IMG/VR virus record: IMGVR_UViG_3300043410_000467
Span: 1-50,298 of that record
DNA length: 50,298 nt
Direction: 5' to 3' (one strand)
Source: a virus
Shown: one piece after another, positions 15,075 to 25,200 of the stretch
Layout: each line of letters starts with the position of its first letter
Numbering within the stretch: position 1 is the stretch's first letter
Notes under the pieces: model-generated
Databases searched by the model: none
What the model saw: the letters and a program-made list of their open reading frames with translations, nothing else
What the model was told of the DNA's origin: nothing
Program-made: the position numbers and the translations under genes

Positions 15075-16301
15075 TTAGAATTGATCCGCTTCAGTTGAGT
15101 GCGTGTTTGCTACAGTAGATGTGGCGCCAACTGCTGTACTGATTGCATCAAAGTAACTAACGCCAACTTCACGTTGATGTTTAACAGTTGTGAAGCCACG
15201 CTCTTGTGCGGCAAACTCACGTTGTTGCATTTCGCTATAACCAGCCATGCCACGTGCCTTATACGCTTCTGCTAGTTCAAATGTAGCTAAATTAACACTA
15301 TGGAAACCTGCTAGCGTAATGAATTGGAACTTATAGCCCAATTGACCTAGTTCACGCTGGAATGTTTCGCATTCATCTTCACTTAAAAACTTGCGCCAAT
15401 TAAAGCTAGGACTGCAATTATAAGCAAGCATTTGATCTGGAAACTGTGCGTGTATAGCGTCTGCGAATTTCTTAGCTTGTGCAATATCAGGTGTGCTAGT
15501 TTCAAACCATAAGAGATCAGCGTAAGGGGCATAAGCAAGACCTCTGCTAATACAAGCATCGATACCGTTCTTAAATTTGTAGAAACCTTCTTCAGTACGC
15601 TCATTTATAATAAAGTCCTTATCTAGTGGGTCGTGGTCACTGGTAATCAATGTTGCACTTTCTGCGTCGGTGCGAGCCATAATAACAGTATCGACTCCTG
15701 CAACGTCTGCGGCTAAACGTGCGGCGTTTAGTGTGCGAATCATTTGGCTTGTTGGTACGAGTACTTTACCACCTAAGTGACCGCATTTCTTTTCACTTGC
15801 TAGTTGGTCTTCAAAGTGTACACCAGCAGCACCTGCTTCAATCATAGCTGACATAAGTTCGTAAGCGTTTAGGGCTCCGCCAAATCCCGCCTCTGCATCA
15901 GCAACTATAGGAAGGAAGTAATCTTGTACTACATCACGATCTTCACCGTTTGCATATTGTTCAGCAAAGTCAATTTGATCTGCACGACGGAAAGCGTTGT
16001 TGATACCTTTAACAACTTTAGGTACGCTATCAACTGGATACAGACTTTGATCTGGGTATGTTTGGTTTGCTGTATTGTTAGCGCCAGCCACTTGCCAGCC
16101 ACTTAGATAGATTGCTTTTAAACCTGCTTTAGCATGTTGCACAGCCATTTGGCCATTGTAGGCACCAAGGGTGTTGATATAGGGTTCAGTAGCTAACAAT
16201 TCACGCAACTTAAATGCGCCTCGCTTTGCTAGTGTGTGTTCAATCTGTACGCTACCTTGTAGTTTACGGACTGTGTCTTGTGTGTAGTTTCGTTTCTTCA
16301 T
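15075..16301 (-). CDS. aceA: Isocitrate lyase
   Basis: This enzyme splits isocitrate into succinate and glyoxylate, the first step of the glyoxylate shunt. The 408 residues cover the full catalytic barrel and lack only the first 25 or so residues of E. coli AceA. All active-site blocks are intact: 'YLSGWQV' (65-71), 'DAEAGFGG' with the metal ligand D135, 'KKCGHLGGK' with the catalytic C173, 'MARTDAE', and 'YNCSPSFNW'. The end '[12 protein letters not shown]...STEADQF' is typical of bacterial enzymes. AAAGGACC provides a ribosome site. It lies 9 nt after nrdA and 1 nt before nrdB, so it is co-transcribed with ribonucleotide reductase. Malate synthase is not in the window. Confidence 0.95.
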   Translation of the reverse strand: MKKRNYTQDTVRKLQGSVQIEHTLAKRGAFKLRELLATEPYINTLGAYNGQMAVQHAKAGLKAIYLSGWQVAGANNTANQTYPDQSLYPVDSVPKVVKGINNAFRRADQIDFAEQYANGEDRDVVQDYFLPIVADAEAGFGGALNAYELMSAMIEAGAAGVHFEDQLASEKKCGHLGGKVLVPTSQMIRTLNAARLAADVAGVDTVIMARTDAESATLITSDHDPLDKDFIINERTEEGFYKFKNGIDACISRGLAYAPYADLLWFETSTPDIAQAKKFADAIHAQFPDQMLAYNCSPSFNWRKFLSEDECETFQRELGQLGYKFQFITLAGFHSVNLATFELAEAYKARGMAGYSEMQQREFAAQERGFTTVKHQREVGVSYFDAISTAVGATSTVANTHSTEADQF

Positions 16302-16310
16302 TTTGGTCCT

Positions 16311-18641
16311 TTATAATACGCAACTTTCGCAGTATTCATCATCTTCAATTATTTCTTGTTTAACAAAAGGTATGATGTTATCTTCTTGTAGTGCTGCCTT
16401 AGCACCTACTTTATTAATCAAACTATAATATATAGTTTTGATTCCCCACTTGTAAGCAAGCATTAGATTCTTACTTATCAATGTTCCTGGCACTTTGCCA
16501 CCTTCAAAATACGCAGGATTATAGAATGTATTTGTGCTGATAGATTGATCGATATATGCAGCCAATACTGCCGCAGTCTTTAGATAATCAACACAGTCAC
16601 GCTGTTCCCACATCAATTGATATCGGTTCTTTAGTCGTTTGTATTCTGGTACAACTTGTACAAATGATCCTGCTTTACTTTCTTTAACTGAAATCATTTC
16701 CATTGGCATTTCAATACCATTGGTTGAATTTAAAACGACAGAACTAGATTCTACTGGAGCTACTGCCATAAGTGTAGCATTACGAATGCCATACTTCAAT
16801 AGATTTTGGCGCAATCCTTCCCAGTCTAGATTACCACTAGGTGTAAAATCTGCTAACTCATTAACTCCTGGGCTACGGCGTTCCCAGGGAAAGATACCTT
16901 GACCATAGAATGTTTGTGCTGACTTTTGACATGCACCACGCTCTTGTGCTAGTTCTACACTTGCCTCAGTGAGGTAGTATGCTTGATGTTCCATCCAACG
17001 CTTAACTTCAGCAAGTGCTTCTGGAGTTCCATACTTGAAGCCACGCTTGGCGTGCCAGTATGCTAAATTGGTAATCCCTATACCAAGAGGCTCGAAATCT
17101 AAGTTAGCTAACTTACTCTGTACGCTGAGGAAGTCTTGATAGCTAAGGAGATTACTTAGACTACGCACTAATACCCTAGCACTCTTACGCATTTCTTGAG
17201 GAGTCTTAAACGCTCCCCAATTCTGGCTACCCAAAGTACATAGGGCAATTCTGCCAGCCTCGTCTTCAATGCGCTGAAATGGCTTTGTAGGTAATAGTAT
17301 TTCTTGGCAAAGGTTACTCTGATAAATCGGGTCTAGTTTGGTATCAAACGGACCTTGATTAATTACGTTATCAATGAATACTAGATAGATACGACCTGTA
17401 TCTGTTCTTTCTTTTAGTATTCCATTCTTAAAAATTTCTACTGCTGGTAACACTTTCTTTTTGAGACCACGCTTGTGTTCATAGTGTTCGTATAATGTTT
17501 GAAATTCTTCGCTATCTCTATAGTATGCTTCATATAAGTCTGGTACATCATGCGGATCAAACAATGTAATATTTTCATTGTTCTTAAAACGATTCCAGAA
17601 CATCTTGTTGACTACCACGCTGTAGTCCATTTGTCTCACTCGGGTCTCTTCCGTTCCCTGATTATTCTTTAATACGATTAGGTCTTCAAACTGATAATGC
17701 CATACTGGGAATGTAACTGTGCAACTTGCATTACGTACACCACCTTGACTACAACTACGTAGATCACCGAACCACTTCTTTAAGAAGGGAATCATACCAG
17801 TGTGCTTAATCTCTCCGTTACGAATAGGAGCACCTAGTGGGCGAATGCGTCCAATCTCTAATCCAATGCCAGCACGTTTGCTAGCATACTTAGCCATCAT
17901 TTCTCCAGCGGCAAAAATGCTATCAAGAGTATCATCACTAGAAATGAGTACACAGCTACTAAACTGTTTGGTTGTAGTACCAAGGCCAGCCAAGACAGGA
18001 GTAGCAAGAGTAAAATGCCCGTCGCTAGCACATTCGTAGTATTCTTTGACATATTTTAACCTTTTATCTTTAGGCTCATTGTGGAATGCAGTGGCGGCTG
18101 CTATTGCATATCTTACCTGAGGAGTCTCAAATATTTGACCAGTAGCACGGTTCTGTACTAAGTACTTTTCTGCTAATTGAGCGATAGCCGCATAGGTGTA
18201 ATTTTCGTCCTTGCTATGGTCTATAAACAAATCAATGATATCCCATTCTTCTTTGGAATACCACTCTAACAATTCATGGGTGTACATCCCTAATTCTACG
18301 TTCTTTTTAACGATATTGTAGAGTGGGGGTGGATTATAGCTGCCATATACTTCTTTACGTAGCATCGACACTTTCTGTCTTCCTGCTACATATTGATAGT
18401 TTACGTTATTGATATCTGGATTTTCTGTTTCGTCAATCAAGTTTACCATTGCTTTTAGCAATAGTTCATCGATAGTTTCGGTACTGATTCCATCGTGTAA
18501 TTCAATTTGTGCTTTAATCTCAATCATGCTGGGACTGACATTATCTATCCCTCTGCATCCGTATGCTACCTGTCTCTGTATCTTGTTTATGTCTAATGGT
18601 ACTGTTTCTCCGCTTCGTTTTACTACATTTATGTTGTTCAT
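16311..18641 (-). CDS. nrdA: Ribonucleotide reductase class Ia large subunit (NrdA)
   Basis: This is the catalytic R1 subunit, reducing ribonucleoside diphosphates to deoxy forms for phage DNA synthesis. The 776 residues start with an ATP-cone domain (about 4-95), then the ten-stranded barrel. Catalytic residues are complete: C230 in 'QFSSCVLI', N443/C445/E447 in 'SNLCQEILL', C468 in 'IALCTLGS', the tyrosine pair in 'KTIYYSL', and the C-terminal redox pair C771/C774 in 'YCESC'. No intein or frameshift is seen, unlike many phage copies. The ATG overlaps the preceding gene by 4 nt; AGGTG is a plausible ribosome site. The intact ATP cone suggests allosteric activity control is kept. Confidence 0.97.
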   Translation of the reverse strand: MNNINVVKRSGETVPLDINKIQRQVAYGCRGIDNVSPSMIEIKAQIELHDGISTETIDELLLKAMVNLIDETENPDINNVNYQYVAGRQKVSMLRKEVYGSYNPPPLYNIVKKNVELGMYTHELLEWYSKEEWDIIDLFIDHSKDENYTYAAIAQLAEKYLVQNRATGQIFETPQVRYAIAAATAFHNEPKDKRLKYVKEYYECASDGHFTLATPVLAGLGTTTKQFSSCVLISSDDTLDSIFAAGEMMAKYASKRAGIGLEIGRIRPLGAPIRNGEIKHTGMIPFLKKWFGDLRSCSQGGVRNASCTVTFPVWHYQFEDLIVLKNNQGTEETRVRQMDYSVVVNKMFWNRFKNNENITLFDPHDVPDLYEAYYRDSEEFQTLYEHYEHKRGLKKKVLPAVEIFKNGILKERTDTGRIYLVFIDNVINQGPFDTKLDPIYQSNLCQEILLPTKPFQRIEDEAGRIALCTLGSQNWGAFKTPQEMRKSARVLVRSLSNLLSYQDFLSVQSKLANLDFEPLGIGITNLAYWHAKRGFKYGTPEALAEVKRWMEHQAYYLTEASVELAQERGACQKSAQTFYGQGIFPWERRSPGVNELADFTPSGNLDWEGLRQNLLKYGIRNATLMAVAPVESSSVVLNSTNGIEMPMEMISVKESKAGSFVQVVPEYKRLKNRYQLMWEQRDCVDYLKTAAVLAAYIDQSISTNTFYNPAYFEGGKVPGTLISKNLMLAYKWGIKTIYYSLINKVGAKAALQEDNIIPFVKQEIIEDDEYCESCVL

Positions 18642-19081
18642 TTTGCACCTATTTTTAGTTGTAAGTCTGTCAGGTCTATCTTACGCTTGATTGTAAAGTC
18701 TTTTGAATAGTTATTTACTACGGTCTCGGGCCAGTAATTAAGTACATATTTTGCGCTATCTACCAGGACTAATACTACGTCCTCACCGTTTTTGTCGGTG
18801 GCCTCGACCAATTCAATATCTGTAATCCCTAGTAATAACAAAGTATAACACATACCTAATGCTCTTGCAACAGTACAATAGGTGTTTTCTACCAAAAGTT
18901 CCCAAGGATCGGGCCAACTTTCACTATCCAAAATATGTAGATGATGGTTGACTAATGGGGCTTTTTGCCACCATTTGTCAATTTCTACGCATTTGGTTTT
19001 TGTGTCAGACTGCTCAATCTGACTTCTAAGATCGTACCAGCTTCTTAGTCTGGCTTCATAACTCAATTGAAATACATTCAT
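18638..19081 (-). CDS. Conserved phage protein of unknown function upstream of nrdA
   Basis: This 147-residue protein contains 'IDKWWQKAPLVNHHLH', 'WPDPWELLVENTYCTVARAL' and 'KYVLNYWPETVVN'. The WW, WPDPW, 'ENTYC' and 'ARALGM' blocks recall hypothetical proteins found beside metabolic genes in T4-like phages. The invariant C, H and D residues hint at a transglutaminase-like or cysteine-hydrolase fold, but this is a guess. I took the ATG at 19081; a GTG at 19102 would extend it by seven residues and overlap the glycosyltransferase gene. It ends in ATGA with nrdA, so it belongs to the nrd operon. Confidence 0.6.
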   Translation of the reverse strand: MNVFQLSYEARLRSWYDLRSQIEQSDTKTKCVEIDKWWQKAPLVNHHLHILDSESWPDPWELLVENTYCTVARALGMCYTLLLLGITDIELVEATDKNGEDVVLVLVDSAKYVLNYWPETVVNNYSKDFTIKRKIDLTDLQLKIGAK

Positions 19082-19095
19082 CACGAATGTACTTA

Positions 19096-19803
19096 TCACC
19101 ACTCTAACTTGTCATTACGTTTTGTAGTTCTGCCCTCAAACGGACGAGCCAAGATAGTTGTATCTTCTTTAGAGCTTGGGATATCATATGCATACAAACC
19201 TTGATGTGTAATATGAAACAGGTCTGCACGTAGCATAATATCTAATGGGGCATTGATTCCCATTTGTAATACGTATGCTAGCAAGTTCTTTGCTACTTGA
19301 GGGTCAATGCTGTATGCATGAGCACGACAAATGAAGAGCCAGTTAGGCCCTTCACTAGCGTGTGGTGGGATTGGATAAATCTTCCAACCTTGTTTAGCCC
19401 ACTCTTGACCACCTAAATAACAGATGGAATTATAACTCTCATGGTTTTCAAATCGTTTTACCATGACAGAATCATGCTCAAGGATAACAATAGGTCTATC
19501 AATTAATGCACAATGACGCCATAAACTAATATGACTTAATGCACAAGCGACTTCACCTCTAGTTAGATAATGATCGGTAATTTTAATCATATCCATAAAG
19601 CTATCGTTCTTTAAGTTATCCGGTTCTTTGATGATACCTTTAGTAGTACCATCATATGCATCCCATACTTTATATGGCATACCAACTTGGCGACAACTAT
19701 CTTGTGCCATCGCACTATATTTTTCACTGTTAGCGTTTCCTTTAACAGTAATGATGTATGCGGCTTCGACCGACATATTGTTACTACGATATAAATTTAA
19801 CAT
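19096..19803 (-). CDS. GT25-like glycosyltransferase
   Basis: This 235-residue protein resembles glycosyltransferase family 25, the LPS galactosyltransferase/collagen glucosyltransferase type. 'AAYIITVKGN' is the first strand. 'LTRGEVACALSHISLWRHC' matches the hallmark G-E-x-x-C-x-x-S-H-x-x-x-W segment. 'PIVILEHDSVM' replaces the usual LED-D-D metal-binding motif with E-H-D, a noticeable change. 'GINAPLDIML' follows in the acceptor half. It would transfer a sugar to a glycan or protein. The start follows the upstream methyltransferase stop by 2 nt without a good ribosome site; an internal ATG nine residues on is an alternative start. The set of three sugar-related genes lies directly after the giant RCC1/LamG proteins. 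Confidence 0.65.
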   Translation of the reverse strand: MLNLYRSNNMSVEAAYIITVKGNANSEKYSAMAQDSCRQVGMPYKVWDAYDGTTKGIIKEPDNLKNDSFMDMIKITDHYLTRGEVACALSHISLWRHCALIDRPIVILEHDSVMVKRFENHESYNSICYLGGQEWAKQGWKIYPIPPHASEGPNWLFICRAHAYSIDPQVAKNLLAYVLQMGINAPLDIMLRADLFHITHQGLYAYDIPSSKEDTTILARPFEGRTTKRNDKLEW

Positions 19804-19805
19804 TG

Positions 19806-20444
19806 TTATAACTTTTGAAATGCTGTTTGCCAGCTATCTTGTGTTTTGATTAAATGAAGTTCATGCCAATGACATTGAATGAAAAACTCTACTGCCATTC
19901 TAGGTGACATTTGTGCAGCTTTCATCCCGTTTTCATCTTTATATTGCCAATGAACTGCGTCATCACAAAGAATAACACCGCCCTTTTTTAGCAACTTCCA
20001 AGACAAAACTAAATCAGTTAAGACTGCGTTTGCTTTATGATCTCCATCGATATAAATCAATTCTGCTTGTACACCCTTATTAATTAAATCAATAAGACCA
20101 TCCTCACTGTGTTTTCTAATATATTCTACGTTTTGATATGTGCATACACTAACATTGTGAGCAAAGTTTTTTTGTACCGCATCAGGATCTTCATCCATAT
20201 CAGTACTACCCACATGTGGATCAATAGCATAGATTTTTAAGTTTTTGTTATGTGGGGTTAGAACTTCTGATAACCAGAACGTTGTTCCACCCTCAAACAC
20301 ACCCACTTCAATGATAGTACTAGGGACACCGTAATAGTTTACTAACCATTCAATGTTCGACTTAGCACCACCATTCGCTTTGTTGCCTTTGTCATAGGCA
20401 TGATTGAAGTCATTGTGGGTAAATATATAATTAGCTGTTACCAC
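19806..20444 (-). CDS. Class I SAM methyltransferase (Methyltransf_24-like)
   Basis: This 212-residue methyltransferase has 'TIIEVGVFEGGTTFWLSEVL' as motif I, 'IYAIDPHVGS' at strand 2, 'AELIYIDGDHKANAVLTDLV' with the conserved D-G-D-H, and 'LLKKGGVILCDDAVH' at strand 5. The D-G-D-H followed by D-D is typical of cephalosporin-hydroxylase-like and sugar O-methyltransferases that bind a divalent metal. It starts with GTG at 20444, within the 3' end of the glycosyltransferase-methyltransferase fusion gene (14-nt overlap). A phage glycan-capping role is plausible from the neighbours. Substrate unknown. Confidence 0.75.
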   Translation of the reverse strand: MVTANYIFTHNDFNHAYDKGNKANGGAKSNIEWLVNYYGVPSTIIEVGVFEGGTTFWLSEVLTPHNKNLKIYAIDPHVGSTDMDEDPDAVQKNFAHNVSVCTYQNVEYIRKHSEDGLIDLINKGVQAELIYIDGDHKANAVLTDLVLSWKLLKKGGVILCDDAVHWQYKDENGMKAAQMSPRMAVEFFIQCHWHELHLIKTQDSWQTAFQKL

Positions 20445-22194
20445 TATTATTCAACTTCAAAGGTGTCTTTATCTTTTCATCAACAAGACGCTCATATTCT
20501 TCAAAATCAATACGCCCTGGCTTATGAACTTGAATTAGATACTTTACGCTTTGTGCAACATTAGTTAAGTGATTCAATGCGTAGGTCAATTCTTCTTGAC
20601 CAATTTCACGTTTACGTAGTTTCTCTGCCCAAGGACCAGTATAATCAAATTGCATATCGCAAATTTCAATATCAATATCATGCTCGAATGCATGAGCACT
20701 ATGACTACCACCTTCTGTTTGAAGTTTTTCTAGTAGCATACGCTTATTGAATAGATTAAACATACCCATTGTGATTAAACGCTTATGATCTGGATCATCT
20801 ATTGCAGTATCACAGCGCCAGTGAGGGCTTTCAATTTCCCAAATAGCACCGTTATGACTGATACGATACATCTCTTTGAGAACCTTAATAAAGTCTGCAC
20901 TTGTTTCACCTAGATGTTCTAATACATCCTTAGCAACAAGGTGATCAAATTCATTGTCCTTGAACGGCCACGGGAATTGATTTAAGTCTACCACCATATC
21001 TGGCTTTACAGTAGGACTAATATCAACGTTGACAAAATCTTCAATCTTTTGTGATCCGCAACCTAAGTTTACACGCTTAGTTACACGGTCTTCATCAGGC
21101 ATATCAATATGTGCTAGATTGAATTTTTCTTCTAGTTCTTTGTACAATAACTGGAATGTGTCATTCCACTTACCTTTTTGTGTTTGACGGAATAATCGTA
21201 CACAGTTATAGTATGGTGATCCACGATTTTCGGGACTCTTGTACGTCCATGTATGATACGGTAATACAGGAACTAATACCCATGTTTCTTTACCCATACC
21301 CGCGGCAATGTGTGCGATACTTGTACAACTAGTGATGACAATATCTAAATTAGCGATTGCTGCCATTGTGTCTTCCCAGCTAATTAGGAAGTGTTGCAGG
21401 TCTGTAACTCCTTCAGGTAACTGAATTAGATTGTGATCCTTCTGTAGACTAAAGATTTTTAGTTCAGGATACTTTGCTAAGTTTGTAATGAAGTTCTCGG
21501 GAAAACGACGGAACTGTTGATGTTCAAACTTAGGATTACCTGCCCAACGAATACCGACTTTCTTTACACCTTCTGGTGCAGTAATCATTGACTTCCAAAT
21601 CTCAACGCTATCTTGGCGTGGTGTTAGATATGGGTCGCCGGGAAAATCTTCAAACGTGTGCCCAGAAATCCATCCTGCGCTAAAGCCAGGAACCCAGAAA
21701 TCGTGAGGCACAGTATGTGCTTGATTGCGTAATATAACTCCATCAACACCTTCCATACGCTCAAATACAGAAATTAGTTCTGGTGCTGCTGCAATATATA
21801 CCTTGCTTGCGCCTTTCTTTTTAAAACTCTGTGCAAAACGTGCATGGATAATTTCATCACCGTATCCACCTTCTAATGAAATGATAATACCTTTACCGGT
21901 AATATCATGCTCTGCTGGGTTAAAGATAGGAGCATCAGTGCGTAATGGAGGACTACCGTATACATTTAAGAAGCGTCCGTTTTCTAATAACTGGCAACCC
22001 TCTTGGTATTTACCTTCTTGGATCAAGAACCAGCCGCGATTGAAGCAATGACGCATCCAAATATCTTCGGTATTTTTACCGTTTGGATCTAGAATCTTAT
22101 CTTTACCGATTGCTTCTAATTTGTCTGATAGTACTCTTGCTTGTTCATGTTTACCCTCAAGCTGGAGAGCCAACATCTCGTCAATTTCATGCAT
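20431..22194 (-). CDS. Glycosyltransferase-methyltransferase fusion
   Basis: This 587-residue protein has three parts. Residues 1-80 form a short helical repeat (TPR-like, 'GWFLIQEGKYQEGCQLLENG'). Residues about 100-355 resemble the GT-B fold of heptosyltransferase/TPR-linked glycosyltransferases, with 'ISLEGGYGDEIIHARFAQSF', 'VGIRWAGNPKFEHQQFRRFP' and 'VITSCTSIAHIAAGMGKETW'. Residues about 370-560 are a SAM methyltransferase with 'KRVNLGCGSQK' and 'FDHLVAKDVLEHL'. The join suggests addition of a sugar followed by methylation, as in capped surface glycans. A clear AAAGGA ribosome site precedes the ATG. It is the first gene after the giant repeat proteins and may act on them or on host surface sugars. 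Confidence 0.75.
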   Translation of the reverse strand: MHEIDEMLALQLEGKHEQARVLSDKLEAIGKDKILDPNGKNTEDIWMRHCFNRGWFLIQEGKYQEGCQLLENGRFLNVYGSPPLRTDAPIFNPAEHDITGKGIIISLEGGYGDEIIHARFAQSFKKKGASKVYIAAAPELISVFERMEGVDGVILRNQAHTVPHDFWVPGFSAGWISGHTFEDFPGDPYLTPRQDSVEIWKSMITAPEGVKKVGIRWAGNPKFEHQQFRRFPENFITNLAKYPELKIFSLQKDHNLIQLPEGVTDLQHFLISWEDTMAAIANLDIVITSCTSIAHIAAGMGKETWVLVPVLPYHTWTYKSPENRGSPYYNCVRLFRQTQKGKWNDTFQLLYKELEEKFNLAHIDMPDEDRVTKRVNLGCGSQKIEDFVNVDISPTVKPDMVVDLNQFPWPFKDNEFDHLVAKDVLEHLGETSADFIKVLKEMYRISHNGAIWEIESPHWRCDTAIDDPDHKRLITMGMFNLFNKRMLLEKLQTEGGSHSAHAFEHDIDIEICDMQFDYTGPWAEKLRKREIGQEELTYALNHLTNVAQSVKYLIQVHKPGRIDFEEYERLVDEKIKTPLKLNNSGNS

Positions 22195-22209
22195 GTATTT
22201 TGTCCTTTA

Positions 22210-22225
22210 TAAAGTAATAACTTTA
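22210..22225. other. Small hairpin between giant gene and glycosyltransferase gene
   Basis: TAAAGT-AATA-ACTTTA forms a 6-bp AT-rich stem with a 4-nt loop in the 64-nt gap after the 4363-aa ORF. It lacks a U-tract, so it is a weak processing or attenuation candidate rather than a terminator. TATAAAGG next to it doubles as part of the ribosome site. Confidence 0.3.
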
Positions 22226-22258
22226 CTACTTATTCTAAAGAACTGCTACCAAATAATT

Positions 22259-25200
22259 TTATTGCGGTAAGTAACCACCAATTGTACCAGCATCTATCAA
22301 GTTGATACCTGTTCCGATCTGTACTGGGCTAGATACTACGTTCATACCAGAATTTGAACCTACTTGATATGATGTATTCAATCCCCAAGCAAACAATGCA
22401 TTAGAACCATTTGTAGCTAAGTTAAAATCATTACCTGCATTGATACTACCCCAAGTACCTGATCCAATTTGAACTGGGCTTGATGTACTAAAGCCTGGTA
22501 TTAATGTTCCACCAAATGTGTTATATGGCATGGATTGGTTATACGTTCCTACACCTAACTCACCGTATCTATTTTGTCCAGAACCATATAATTCACCAGT
22601 TGGTGCTACCCACCAATTAGTGTTACCAGATGTGCTCCACGTAGCAGTCATTAACCATTTACCTGATGTAGGTATAGATTGTGGTGCCCATGATGATGGA
22701 AGTTGTATTGGGCTGGATGTATTAGCTGTAGTACCATCCATCAATTGACCATAGCCATTATATCCCCAACCCCATAATGTGCCGTCACTACGCATTGCAT
22801 ATCTGTTTACATCACCGTTAAGTGATAGTGATACCCACTTACTTGTACCTATTTGTACAGGGCTTGAGCGATATGCAACAGTACCATCACCTATTTGTCC
22901 GTTCGTATTTAAGCCCCAACCCCATAATGTGCCATCGCCTTTAATCACGTGTGTTGTTGTGCCACCAGGTCCACCGGCAGTAATATCAACTATACCCACA
23001 CCAGCCATTAACTGTACTGGGTTTGATCTATCTACTGTATCATTCAATCCTAACTGACCTATGTTATTGTATCCAAACACCCATAGATCGCCCACGTTGC
23101 TTACAGCGTATGTGCTGTAATCCCCGCAACTAACTTTACTCCATGTTGTTGGGAAGGGTAAGGTTGCAACGTCTGTTCCTGCCACGTTGTTAGCTATAAT
23201 CTGTGTAGGTGATGATTTAGTTGCTGCTGCTAAAGAGTATCCCATGCCCAATTGACCGTTATATCCGTTACCCCAGCCCCACATAGTACCATCTGTTTTG
23301 ATACCTACCCAATGACTTCTACCACCAGCTACAGTAGCCCAACTTCCGCCACCTGCAACTTGAACGGGACTTGACTTGTTAACAACAGTACCGTCACCTA
23401 ACTGTCCTGCACTATTTAATCCCCAAGTCCATAATGTACCGTCCGCTCTAATTCCGGCGGCAGCAGCTTGAATGGCTGCTACGTATACCCAGCTGCCTGG
23501 AATTTGAACAGGGTTAGAACGTGAGATAGTAGTACCATCACCTAGACCCGCATCACCGTTATATCCTGAGGCCCATAATGTTCCGTCTGAGCGTACTCCG
23601 TACAGAGCAGGGTTTTGAGATGATAATGACTTCCAAGAAACACCTTTAACTGCAGGATCGGCTCCCCACGTATACATGTTGTTACTAGAATTCAATGCTA
23701 GTGTATGTCTAGTACCAGCACTTACTGCACCCCAACTGCCAACGATTTGTACTGGGCTTGCGGATCCAGATGGTGTCTGACTTCCCATCAAAATAGGACT
23801 TATATAATATCCATCAGATGTACCTGGTCTTGCAAGACCACCGTATGCATTGTTACCCCAAACATATAGTTTATTGTTATTATCAATTACTGTTGCTGTA
23901 TATTGATTGACTTGTATTTGAGTATAGCTACCCCAGTTAGATCCTGTAGTTGGTTTAGGATATAGTAGTGGGTTCATTGTGCCTGTGTTAATTTGTATAG
24001 CTATTGATTTTGAAACAATTGTGTTATCAGCCATTTGTCCTACTGAGGCGCCACCTGCATTAAACATCAAACCATTGCTTCCACCATATACACCCAAACC
24101 AACTATGTTAGAAACACCAGTGCCTAATACAGTAAACGATACGCTTTGACCAACTGGGTTCTGTGCCATTTGTACAGGACTACTACGTGATACAGTATCA
24201 TTGGTATTCAACTGACCTTCTATGTTTCTGCCCCACATCCATACCGTTACGCCAGCATTGATCGGCACTGCGGCTGTAGACCAACCTCTAGTATTCACAA
24301 ATGTAAAGCTACTACCTGCTTGTACCTGTACCGGGCTTGACACCTTAGTTTGATATATGTACTGATATGCGGCTGTTTGTACAGGGCTATAATAGTTAAG
24401 TGTGTTGTTTATACCAAATTCACCTGTATCATTTCTACCCCAAGCCCACACAGTTGCGTCAGTAGCCTTCACTGCCTGTGATGAACTTGCACTTGCATAT
24501 ATTTGAGAGAATGAGTCGTATGTTATTGCACCTGTACTAAATGGTACTACGTCTGTGACACCAACATTCAACTCATTAGGCACAGCAGCAGTGTTAGTAG
24601 TAAGTGTGTAATTGTTATAACTATTATCAACTATGGTGGCACTTTGTAGTGTTAATAATGCTGTTTGTCCTGCTGTTATTGCGCTTATATTTGTGCTTGC
24701 ACTTTGTGTATTTGTTAAATTACTTGTAGGTACAGTGTATGCTCCTGTATAAACTAATACATCACGTACTATTCGTGCATTTGATGCATAGCCATAGAAT
24801 GGACTATATCCACTAGGCTGAGTGAATAGATACCATGCGCCACCTGATACCAAAGCTGCGTGTGAAGTTTGAGCACTTAAATCTTGTCCAGTGAACGCAC
24901 CCGCGAGCGCGCCATTACAATAGAAGTTGATATTAGTGGATGTAGCTGTTGTAGCATCAATTGTTATAGCAACGTGATTCCACTGCAAATATTTTACTAA
25001 GTATGATGTTGTAGTTACTGTACTTGAACTTGCCGCGGTAGTCCATATAAAATACAGGTTAGTACAGTTACCGTAGCTTGATCCTGGACCATAACCCCAT
25101 TGCCATCTTCCACCACTAGAACCACCCCACCAGCAATTAAATAAGGTATAGGATGCGCCGTCCATATAGAATGGATAGATAAACATTTCCATAGTAACTT

